Origin: Buddleja alternifolia
Taxonomy: Eukaryota; Streptophyta; Magnoliopsida; Lamiales; Scrophulariaceae
NCBI GenBank assembly: GCA_019426215.1
Contig: CM033402.1
Span: 3,410,001 to 3,474,000 of the forward strand
Length of the DNA stretch: 64,000 nucleotides
Reading direction: 5' to 3'
The notes below the pieces were generated by a model, which did no database searches, was not told the origin of the DNA, and worked only from the letters and a program-made list of their open reading frames with translations. A program made the position numbers and the translations under genes. Shown here in pieces: positions 42,760-52,642 of this stretch. Position 1 is the first letter of the stretch, and each line of letters opens with the position of its first letter.

Positions 42760-43551
42760 TAGGGGTGTGTACATAAATCCGCACAACCCGTCCGACCCGC
42801 TCAAACCGACCCGATCCGCCCGAAAACCGCCGGTTTGAAACTATTAAATAATTGTGGTGGGTTGAAAAAATTGCAACCCGCCACTTTCGGGTCGGGTGGT
42901 GTGTTTAATAATTGTAACCCGCTTAACCCGCCACCCGACCGCTAATTGTATATGTCATAAGTATATATAAGTGTGTGTGTATATATATATATAGAGAGAG
43001 AGAGTTAAAAATTAACCCTAAACTCTTAAAACTATATAGCATATATATAAACTTTAATAAGAGCGGTTTTATTCATATTAATGTAAAACACTTTATTTTT
43101 AATTTGAGTAAATAAATTATTTCATTTGAACATATGTTTTTTTGATTTGAACGAAGATGTAGATGTATATTTTGATGATAAACTTATAAGATAATTTAAT
43201 TTTATTAATATTTTAAAGTTTACAATTCATGATAAATATGATTTTTATTTAATAGCACCACTTATTTTTGTATTTCTCATCAACTCAATTTTTTTTTAGT
43301 TAAATGTACAACAAATATGTTATTTAGATTCTTACTTACTAGTTGAAGCTAAAAGTAAGTTGTAAGAACTATAATTATAATTTGATAACCCGCCAACCCG
43401 CCCGCTAAATACATTAAACCCGACCGACCTGAACCGCACGGTTTGAAAGGATAATTATGCGGTTTCGGTTTGAGATTTTGTCAACTCGCATATATCGGGT
43501 CGGGTTATTTTTTTCTTTAAAACCGCCCGAACCCGACCGCGTACACCCCTA
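42760..43551. mobile_element. Non-autonomous hAT-type element (792 bp)
   Basis: The element starts TAGGGGTGTGTACATAAATC and ends CGTACACCCCTA, inverted ends that are flanked by a perfect 8-bp target duplication ATTGTAAC (42752-42759 and 43552-43559). Subterminal regions carry many AACCCGCC/CGGGT motifs in both orientations, a common pattern of binding sites in hAT elements. There is no transposase frame. Confidence 0.9.
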
Positions 43552-43559
43552 ATTGTAAC

Positions 43560-45023
43560 AAGAAGTGAAGGCAATAATTTGCATACTTGGAAAGATACAA
43601 TGCCGGAAAAATCTACGTTAGACCGAGTTCAATGATTTTAGTGTCTATATCTCTCACACGGTAAGGTGTATTGTGTGCGATTCCCACACATATTTACGTA
43701 AAAAAGATAAAAACAAAATTCATATTCAAAATATTAGACTCAATCTGACATAAAATTACCCTGCCACAATCTAATAACCAATATAAATGTCATTAGGCAG
43801 TGTGGTGTGCTGTCAAATGGACTACATGATGAAGTAGGTCGGCCCACCCAACAGCTATGGGCCCAAAACAACTTTATTTGGATTTCGTACTCATAAGTTG
43901 GGTAGGTCATAAACTTGTTGGTTTTAAAAAGTTTGAGTAGGTCAGTTTCAATCATCTCTATTTACAAATTATCCACAACATCGTTCTCTCATCGGCAGAG
44001 AGAATTAAACTCATAACTTTCTAACATGAAGTGCTTCATTCCTGTCCAACTTATCCAACATGTATTGGCAAGGGTAGGTCATGAAAATCCTTTTTAAAAA
44101 TAAATTATCCTCGAGAGTTTTCAGGATTTCTTTTCAATCTGAAAATGAATCATTTTTAAATATCTCATGATTCAAAATTTAGAAACATGAAAATTACACC
44201 AACAAGTTTCAACACAGTTACTAAGTAGCTGAGTTCCTTAAGCATAATATCCAGGATTCGATCCCTGGCCGTGTGTATAATTAATCTCCGGCGCCCGAAT
44301 GGGGACTCTCTTAATTATAAACTAAAAAAAAAAAACATGAAAATTATCTATGTTGCGGAATTCACAAAAATCTAGCATATATACAAACAATAGTGATTAT
44401 ACTAAAATATACCACTACGACAGTGGTGGGTTTTTTGTTGCTCGTCTCTACAATTTTTGGACCTCATAAAACTTAATTGAATTTAATAACAAGAAAAAAT
44501 GATCTTGATCATAAGAGATCGTTTTTCATAGAGTTTCTTTCAAAAAAATTGGCATGTTAAGTGAAAATTCTTAAAAAAAAAGAAAAAAAGAAAAATGAGA
44601 AGTCTAATAGGAATAAAATGGAAATTGAATTCATTTCTCTCGAGAAAAAAATTGAAAATGAAAAATAATGATTAGACAATTCAACAATCTCTCCAACAAC
44701 ACAATATCAGTTTAAATGTCTATGAAGAATTTCATCCACATTGTTATGAAACAACTCATCCATACACGTTATAATTTCTCTTCTAAAACAACTCATTCAA
44801 GCACAATTTTAACACCATTTCTATACTATTTAAAAAATATTTTTCCTCTATTTTTTCATGAAAAAAAAATTCTAAAAAATTCCCTACAAAGTTCAGCCAT
44901 ACAAAAACTCTCTAACAAATAACAAATCTAAAACTCATCCTGCAAAATCTTTAAATCCAGCTAAATGTCCTTTTTCATAAAAAATTTCACCAAACTCATG
45001 AAATTTCTATTTTATTTTTCTGG
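43560..45023. other. Intergenic DNA downstream of NSN1
   Basis: It holds a SINE (44197-44332) and AT-rich DNA. About 44640-44990 resembles the MITE interiors at 560-900 and 54200-54600 in composition and short motifs. No gene is supported. Confidence 0.5.
44197..44332 (+). mobile_element. tRNA-derived SINE (copy B)
   Basis: A-box-like TAGCTGAGTTCC (44226-44237) and B-box-like GATTCGATCC (44255-44264) are followed by a non-tRNA body and a poly-A end. A perfect 14-bp duplication AAACATGAAAATTA borders it (44183-44196 and 44333-44346). The perfect duplication implies a fairly young insertion. Confidence 0.9.
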
Positions 45024-48000
45024 TTATTCATTATCCAACTCTACTCCAGAAGGCAGCTCAAATCTATTTTTGCTGTTCTCACCAACCACGCCATCGTCAT
45101 CGCCAGTATCCATGACCGAATCCCTCTTTGTATAATCATTCACATCATGTTCCATGGCAGATAACTGATTTACCTTTTTCCGCCTTTTTCTCTCTGCTTT
45201 TCTCGACTTGGTGTTAAGCATACCTTCCTCGGTATATAACTTCTCGTTTTGCCTGCTACTGCTAGATTTCTCCTTTACAATGCCTTCATTCTCTTCTTCG
45301 GGCTCCATTGACTCGTCATCAACATTGGTCTGTGTTACAGCTCCGGCTGGGGCATCATCCTGCATAAAGATTATAATAAATATAAACTGCATAAAATGAA
45401 ATAGAGATAATTAATCGGTAATCACCACGAGCACGAGCCCCTGATGTTTTGCAAATTGTTATTTGTTTTTACTGCAAAGGGCGAAGCTGTAATAACTTCT
45501 ACCGACATGGAAAGTTATGGTAATTTACCAAACTTGGGGTGTTTTCTTGTAGTTAGGATCTCACGCAGACGTGTGTATGTAATTTACCCAATGAAATATA
45601 ACAAACAAATAAAAGAAGAAACAAAGTGAAGAGATCACAAACCTCGAGCATCTTCATATCAAAATTTAAAGGGCAATTAGAAGGTACTTCTACAGGATTG
45701 AAATCATCGACAGATTTCAGACTGCCAATAAATGAAGATTCACCGCCATAAACTTCATCCACACTAAATTCCTTCCCAAGTTCTGTGACAATCTTTGCCT
45801 CAGCTGGCTCCTCTGCGTTTCTATTGGGAGGCATGGTATAATACGGAATTTTACCTGCATGGTTAAAAATGCATAAAGTAAATTCCAAGTTACTTTGTGT
45901 ATGAATCTAATAATAATACACTTTATATTTCATCTCACTCATAGTTCAGCATGAAGAGAATCAGTTTCCAATAACAGAAAACTCTCGAAGAACTCATTTT
46001 ATCTAGCTTCTTTTTTGCTTGCCAAAATTACAAACGCGTATAAAATACATTTAGGTTGTGTTTGGATCGAAAGATTTGGGAGCTGAGCATGAGTATTTGA
46101 AATCCATAATAACAAATTATTTCCTCGACTCCAAACCCGTCCATCCTAACGCTTAAGCTCCATTTTTAGTGCTTAAGCTCGTTTTTTGAGAGAGGTAGGA
46201 ATGGATGAACAATACCTTCGTTCCAGTCATGCAAAACAATCCTTGCAGCAGCATCGACATCTACAATACCACCTTTTTTTAACCTTCCCCTAACAGTAGC
46301 AACCTTCTGAAGGAAGTCATCAACAGAATCAAAACCGGGGACCTTGTATAGTGTTACCAATACTTTCTCTGGACAAAGCTTCAGAATTTCCTTAACTGCA
46401 TGGTTTTACAAACCGGGCAAACGGTAAACACACATTTATAATGATACAAAAGTAGATCAAGAGCAAAGCTAGAAAACCAAGCGCACTTACCAGGAGCAAC
46501 GGGGTCATCCAATTTTTCAATTCTTTTGCAATTTCGAAGAGCAATAGACGCATCATTTGCAACGGATTTAAGCATCACAACCCCAGGGCAATCCAGTAAT
46601 TTAACATTTTTATCCAGATGAACTTCTTGCAAAGATCTTGTCAACCCAGGAGTGGAACCGACGTTGGCAACGTGAGATCTCTTCAAGCTATTAATTAGAC
46701 TACTTTTACCAACATTAGGCAGGCCAATGACCCCCACGGTGATTGATTTCTTGATCTGCATGAAAAAAAAAAAGGGATCAAAATAAAAATGAGTAAAACT
46801 ATTAAACCAAGAACACACATGTAAAGTGGAGTAAAAGAAAATATACATGTTCAAATTGACGTAATAAGATAATATTATTGGAATTTCAAGAATACCTCGT
46901 GGCTTCTTGAGTAGTTTTTCAGCAATTTTATTAGAGTTTCAGCACCTAGACAGTCGCTCGTTTGCAAAAGATTGCTTGTCTTTCCAGCTTTCCCAGCCTT
47001 TGGAGCAGATTTCCACCCAAGGTTTGACTTCTGTTCTTGAGTGCTGCATTTGAAAGCAACTGTCGGTAATTCCTCTCTAAGATACTTGAGCCACTTTTCA
47101 ACAGCTTCACGAGGTACAAGATCTGAAATGTATGTAATCACAGTTGTTAAGGTTTCATGATGTAATACATTTTCTGCACACCTAAATAAATAAAGAAACC
47201 CAGTTGTAAATATAACAGATTTTCTACTGTTATGACTAAATAAACATGTAGACTACTTTTCTTAGTACATAATGAATAAATCTAGTAAATTTTAAAATTT
47301 ATTATTTGTGTAAGTACCAAGTTTTTTAAAACGATTTTTCTGAAAAGAAAAACTAAATGATATATATAATATATATAAGACGACAAAGTTTAGGAGCATT
47401 CAAAACTGGAGAATGAAAACAACAAATCAGTAAAATATTAAAGAGCTTGACTTTGTATTATAGCAATATGACAATCATTTTGGGACAATTGAGTATTAGA
47501 ATTTATCTTTAGTTATGCGTGTTCGTTTTCTTTTTAATTGTTTATCAGAATTAAATACTTTAAACATATATAAATAGAAGTTGCCAAAATCATTTCATTT
47601 TAATATTAGCGCGACAGCTCAAGACTCCAATCCTGGATCTGTTCCTGCCTAAAAGGTCGACAATAAACAAACCATTACTGAAGGAGCCAAACATAAGGCC
47701 CATAGTAGATCAAATTGAACCTGAATGTACCTAAAATGATAATTATAAGCTCATATAAGAGGGGATGCAACGAACAAGCATACCAATTTTATTGAGGAGC
47801 AAAACAATATGTTTATCAGGTCCTGAATTGATCACCATCTTTTCCATATCGACACAGCGTGTACCAAGGGGATCCCTAGCATCAACAACTTCCAATATGA
47901 CATCGGATGCTTCAATGACTTTGACCAACTCCTTGTAAAAAGGCTTCTCCGAGTTGTCTGCAATAGAATTTTCAAAAAGATAAAATCAGAGAGAGAGAGA

Positions 48001-49352
48001 GAGCAGAAATCTAAGGAAAGCAAATAACTTCCTCATACCAAAAGAGAATCTAAAGTAAGTCTTTTACATACCCCGTTTTCTAGTGATTCCAGTGGAATTT
48101 TCAGTGGCCCTCTCCTCTCCAACAGAACTATATTCTTTCATTTCTTCATCGTCCAAGAGCCCCAATTTTCTCTTTTGAGACTAAATAATCAGACAAAACA
48201 CATTATTATTAATCAACAACGAAAAATGAAATTTCTTAAAAGGCGAGGCACTTTAGTGTTAAAAATCTAGCAGCAGTATTCCATTGGCAAACAAATTAAA
48301 CAAAATCAGAAATGTGAACAACGGCATGTCAATTCAAACGAAAACATCTATACATTAACTGTTTGTAAATAAAAATAATACGAAAATTCAATGCAGTAAA
48401 CAAAAACAAGCCAACCCAATTACAAATAAAAATAAATGATTAGAACCAAAAATTAAAACCATTTATCGAGTGGAACTACTGATATGGTCTTTACTTCATA
48501 ACTGTTGGTCCAATTCCATCACCCCCAAGCGGAACCAAACCAACAGCATACATTTGAAATTCGGCGCACTAATTCGTTTCACTAATTTTCATTAAGAAAT
48601 AACACCAGTGCATAATTCATCATGATGAATTTTCATTAAACATCGAGAAAATTATCCCAGCGCCACCAGTAAAAAATTTTAATGAATAACCAAGTAATGA
48701 AAATGACCCTTAATGCCGATTTCCAACAAATACAGCATCTAGAAAGTGATTCTCAGGGGTTCCCCGGGTCATTCTTTAGAGCTCTCGCGACTATGAGTAC
48801 TGAAACAATCCCAAATTCACAATCATATACATCATTGTCATTATGCTGGAACATATCCCAAAATCCCTAAGAATCACATCCCTTAAAGGAGAAGCTAAAC
48901 ACTTCCAATATCCAATCATTCTAACAGCTACAACTACCGAATTACGTATTAAAAAACGTAAATCCTAAAATAACCAGCTTATCATGACTATAACAAAATT
49001 GGCACCAATCAAGTGAAATGAGCTAAATATGATTGGAAATTAAGTTGTACCCTCTCCTTGGAAGCTGCTTTCTTCTCCTCCAGCTCCTTGATAGCGCGTT
49101 CGCGGCGGGCCTCGAGGGCATTGAGCTCCTCTTCCTTCAATGGCCAGTCGTTGGGTATACCGGGATCCTTTTCGACTTTGGTCTTCATATTGTTGAGGCC
49201 CAATTTCCTGGCTTCCTTGGCTTTCTTCTTGTGGTGCTCCTTCACCTTCTTCAGTATCTTGTGCTTCTTCTTCAATGGCACCCTCTTGCTCTTGCTCTCT
49301 GATAGAAACAAAAATCAACACACACACAAACAATAAAATTATTGAGCTACAC

Positions 49353-49384
<32 letters not shown>

Positions 49385-49442
49385 ATGTATATGTATACAT
49401 GAATTGAATGGATGTTACTGTACTTTTGTTGCACTTCGCCAT
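45024..49442 (-). CDS. NSN1: Nucleostemin-like GTPase (guanine nucleotide-binding protein-like NSN1), 9 exons
   Basis: Exons on the minus strand: 49442-49424, 49298-49051, 48180-48072, 47957-47784, 47122-46896, 46755-46491, 46395-46216, 45854-45643, 45359-45024; 589 residues, in frame. The basic N terminus ([19 protein letters not shown]) is the nucleolar GN3L/Grn1 domain. A coiled-coil-like [20 protein letters not shown] part follows. The circularly permuted GTPase has G4 NKID (181-184, the Asp coming from the next exon), G1 GLPNVGKS (270-277), G2 in STPG and G3 DCPG (314-317). The C terminus is acidic and basic by turns. NSN1 acts in nucleolar ribosome (60S) assembly and in meristem and flower growth in Arabidopsis. 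Intron 8 contains a dispersed repeat. Confidence 0.95.
45416..45590. repeat. Dispersed TAATTACA-type repeat in NSN1 intron 8
   Basis: It contains GGTAATCACCACGAGCACG at one end and GTGTGTATGTAATTTACCC at the other, with AAGTTATGGTAATTTACCAAA in the middle. Same family as 7428-7665. Non-coding. Confidence 0.65.
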
Positions 49443-49547
49443 GTTTGAGGTTTTGAGAGGGAGTAAAACAGTTGGGGCTTTGGAGAGCTGATTAGGGTTC
49501 TGGTTTTTGGCAGCCTTCAAGTACTTCAGGGAAAAGGCAGGTTAACC

Positions 49548-49970
49548 GGTCGGGTCGGGTCGGGTCGGGTCAGTATATACAACGGGTTTGTATGGAACGG
49601 GTCATGGGTCAAAGGGGGGCCGGAGCAAACATAGGGGTGTAAATGTAAGTCTGAGTGAGATATTTTGATATTGAGGTTATTAGGTTGTTAATTGAGTTGA
49701 GCTCAAATGAGTTCGAGCAATTTGACTTTTTTACATATAACTTTATCAATTTTTACCAATCGAATTGAGTTTTAAAACTTATCATATACAAAAAATTGTT
49801 TAAGCTTACACTGATACGATAACGAACCGAGTTCAAATGAAATTTTAGTGATTAAGCTCGGATAGAGTAGCTTAATTCATCATGATAAAGGGCAAATATA
49901 ATTGGGTCGGGTCGGTACAACGGGTCTATATGAGAATGGGTCATGGGTCAAGGAGGGGCAGGAGCGAAAA
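49548..49970. repeat. GGGTCGGGTC repeats and a duplicated segment upstream of NSN1
   Basis: 49548-49632 (GGTCGGGTC units, then ACAACGGGTT, GGGTCATGGGTCAA and CGGAGCAAA) recurs at 49903-49970 as GGGTCGGGTCGGTACAACGGG, GGGTCATGGGTCAA and CAGGAGCGAAAA. The two copies bracket about 270 bp. The first lies about 105 bases before the NSN1 start codon, the second 10 bases from the tRNA gene. Confidence 0.8.
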
Positions 49971-49980
49971 AGGATAATTT

Positions 49981-50064
49981 GGGGTGAGAGAGGCTCGAAC
50001 TCTCGACCTCAGGATTACTCAGAAGCTATGAGACCTACGCGCTAGCCAACTGCGCCACCACCCC
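49981..50064 (-). tRNA. tRNA-Met (CAU), elongator, with 11-base intron
   Basis: Read on the minus strand it begins GGGGTGGTGGCGCAGTTGG and ends CTCTCACCCC, with a full acceptor stem (one G-T pair), D arm, anticodon CAT (plus positions 50028-50030) and T arm (GTTCGAGCC). Eleven bases after the base 3' of the anticodon (plus 50016-50026) do not fit the mature loop and form the intron. Plant nuclear elongator tRNA-Met genes are known to carry such an intron. Mature length would be 73 plus CCA. All key bases look intact. Confidence 0.95.
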
Positions 50065-50290
50065 GTTTGTTTTCTTTGCCTGTTTGTTATTATAAGTTAT
50101 AACTCTCTAAGATTAAGAAGGTTCTTTTGTACTTCAGATGTTTGATAATTAAAATTAAAACTGTAATAAAAGATATTTTAGAGCTTATGGTATATTGCAT
50201 ATCATTTCAAAGACGAGCTGTGTTTGATAAAAAAAACAAAAGAGTGGTTCTAAACTCTAATTTAAGTTCTTATATAAGTGAAAATAAGTT

Positions 50291-50509
50291 GTATAACCAC
50301 AAGGTGTGGTGTGGTGTGGTATGCTGGTAGTTCACCTCATCTCTTAACCATGAGGTTGGAAGTTCGATCCCTGTTCATGGGAATAGAGCACATTTCGTGG
50401 TCAATCGTTTACCTCCAATGGGAGAGGTCCCGCAGCAAAAAGGATTAATCACTGCTGCTGGCGGTGAACACTCTTCATTCAGACAAAACTGAAAAAGAAA
50501 AAAAAAGAC
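50291..50509 (+). mobile_element. tRNA-derived SINE (copy C)
   Basis: B-box-like AGTTCGATCC (50361-50370) lies after a tRNA-like head (GGTAGTTCACCTC...CCATGAGG). The body is followed by an A-rich tail (GAAAAAGAAAAAAAAAG). An 8-bp duplication AATAAGTT borders it (50283-50290, 50510-50517). The A box is poor, so this copy or its family may be degraded. Confidence 0.75.
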
Positions 50510-50517
50510 AATAAGTT

Positions 50518-51562
50518 AGCCCTGTATCAATATTAATTTATTATATGGGTTGGTTAAAAGGGCTTCAGCCCTTAGCCCATTATAAACACTATAAACACTA
50601 TTAAAGTAATATATTTTTATATTAGATATGTTAATGTCACTAATAATCTTGATAAAACGATCGGATATTAGTAAAATTTAAGTACAGTAAAACAGGTAAT
50701 TGGTTAGTAGTTAATTTATTATATATTAAAAGTAACAATTTCATCTTTACTTTTTTTTAATGAAAAAATGGTTTATAAAAGGTTGCCTAAGAATTCAAAT
50801 GTAACCATGGATATTCATTTTGACCCGTAGTTTAAATGTGCAACTTAAGGTTACGCTCAGTGGATTTGGAGGCACGATTCACGTCCAATGGGCTCGCAGG
50901 CACAAGGCGTGACAAGATCATTCGATAAAAACTTGTTTGAGCTCAGTTCTTAACATATCAAACCAAACTTGAAAAACCTTTTGTGTGTTCGGTAAGTTTG
51001 AAGCACAATTCGAACTCGACTCGCTTAGTAAAAAATGATAAAATATGTGTAAAAACATCAAGTCACTCGAGCTCAACTCTTGATCAGCTCGATTAATAAT
51101 AAAACTAAGCTCAAACACAAATTCTGAAACTCGACAATAATTCAAAAAAGCTTAAACAACAACTTATTCGAGTCGACTCGACTCAACTCATTTACAACCT
51201 TACACAAGACCCTAAAAATAAATAAATCACAAACCACTGCGTGTTTGTATATGGCCTAAATATTGGTCCATATACATTTTGTGGTTATTAGATCCAAATG
51301 TCCAAGTAAACAATTTACTTGGCCCAACCCAAAGGAATTCCCGTCCCAATTATGCGGTTTGTGAACTTTGACTCATTTAAATTCATTATTGGTTCTTCAT
51401 TTTTCCATTCAAATTCGTGACAAAAACTTCCATGTGGAAAACAAGGTACGCACATTTCCAATCCTCATCTCTCGCTTTGACGGCCACACTATTTTGCAAT
51501 AATTTTTCGTTAAAACCTTCAATTTATGTTCATTTTCCGATAATTTTGCTAGTGTTGAGCTC
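50518..51562. other. Intergenic region and probable 5' leader of the membrane-protein gene
   Basis: The first half is dispersed-repeat DNA with CGAGCTCAA / GAGTCGACTCGA motifs, similar to about 9100-9370. Near 51445 the sequence AACAAG|GTACGC could be the donor of a leader intron whose acceptor would be TTTGTAG at about 52550. No other gene is supported. Confidence 0.45.
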
Positions 51563-52390
51563 GTTTTAATTTGATTTTACATTTTCCTCGAGCATTATTG
51601 AAGAAATTTAGCTGGAAATCTAGTGTTGTATTGCGAAAATTGGTTGGTGAATTGGATATATTTAGCTGTTAAACATTTGTTTTAATTTGATTTTACATTT
51701 TCCTCGAGCATTATTGAAGAAATTTAGCTGGAAATCTAAGTGTTGTATTGCGAAAATTGGTTGGTGAATTGGATATATGAAGTTGTCAAGTAATTTTTTT
51801 AATTTGATTTTACATTTTCCTCGAGCATTATTGAAGTAAATGGAGCTGGAAATCTAGTGTTGCTATTGCCTTAATTGGTTGGTGAATTGGATGTATCTAG
51901 TTTTTGAGTATTTCTTTTAATTTGATTTACGTTTTCCTCGAGCATTATTGAAGAAATGGAGCTGGAAATCTAGCATGCAATTGTGAAAATTGTTTGGTGA
52001 GTTGGATATATCTATTTGTCAAGCAATTGTTTTAGTTTGATTTTACATTTTCCTCGAGTATTATTGAAGAAATGGAGCTGGAAATCTAGTGTTGCTACTA
52101 CGTAAATTGGTTGGTGAATTGGATATATCTAGTTGTCACACAATTGTTTTGATTTGAATTTACATTTTCCTCGAGATAATTGAAGAATTGGAGCTGGAAA
52201 TCTAGTGTTGCTACTTGCTACTACGTAAATTGGTTGGTGAATTGGATATATCTAGTTGTTAAGCATTTGTTTTAATTTGATTTTACATTTTCCTCGAGCA
52301 TTATTGAAGAAATGGAGCTCGAAATCTAGTGTTGCTACTACGTAAATTGGTTGGTGAATTGGTTATATATAGTTGTTAAGCAATTATTCA
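51563..52390. repeat. Tandem array of about seven 117-bp units
   Basis: Units start near 51563, 51679, 51796, 51914, 52029, 52146 and 52269. Each reads TTTTAATTTGATTTTACATT, TTCCTCGAG, ATTATTGAAGAAAT.., GAGCTGGAAATCTAGTGTTG, AAATTGGTTGGTGAATTGGATATAT. Units differ by scattered substitutions and small indels. The array lies between the likely leader donor (51445) and acceptor (52550), so it is probably within a 5' untranslated intron. Confidence 0.95.
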
Positions 52391-52642
52391 GCATGTTAGC
52401 TTACTGTGAAACTTTTTTGGAGTGTATCTGCTGTGTAGAACGGAATTTTTTTATGTCATCTTTACTGCATAGGTAGCACTCTTCAGCGTAAATTTTTTTT
52501 TTTCACCCGGTTGATGAGCACAATTGCTTTGCGTTGATGATTTTGTAGGTGCTAATTCGAAAGCCGTGGCAAATTGGGCACATTAAACAATGTACATACG
52601 TAGAGTGTGCTGATCAGTGGTAACTAGTAAGAGACTTTGCTA

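Noticed and set aside
44211..44290. Possible tRNA gene around GGATTCGATCCCTGG
   Set aside because: The stems do not close and there is a poly-A tail with a target duplication, so it is a SINE head.
49033..49354. Four overlapping frames of 89-104 residues
   Set aside because: Only the frame with [16 protein letters not shown] belongs to NSN1 exon 2; the others are shadows of its Lys/Glu-rich codons.
51563..52390. CRISPR-like array of regular repeats
   Set aside because: Units are contiguous with no spacers, diverged from each other, and lie in a eukaryotic genome; this is a minisatellite-like tandem array.
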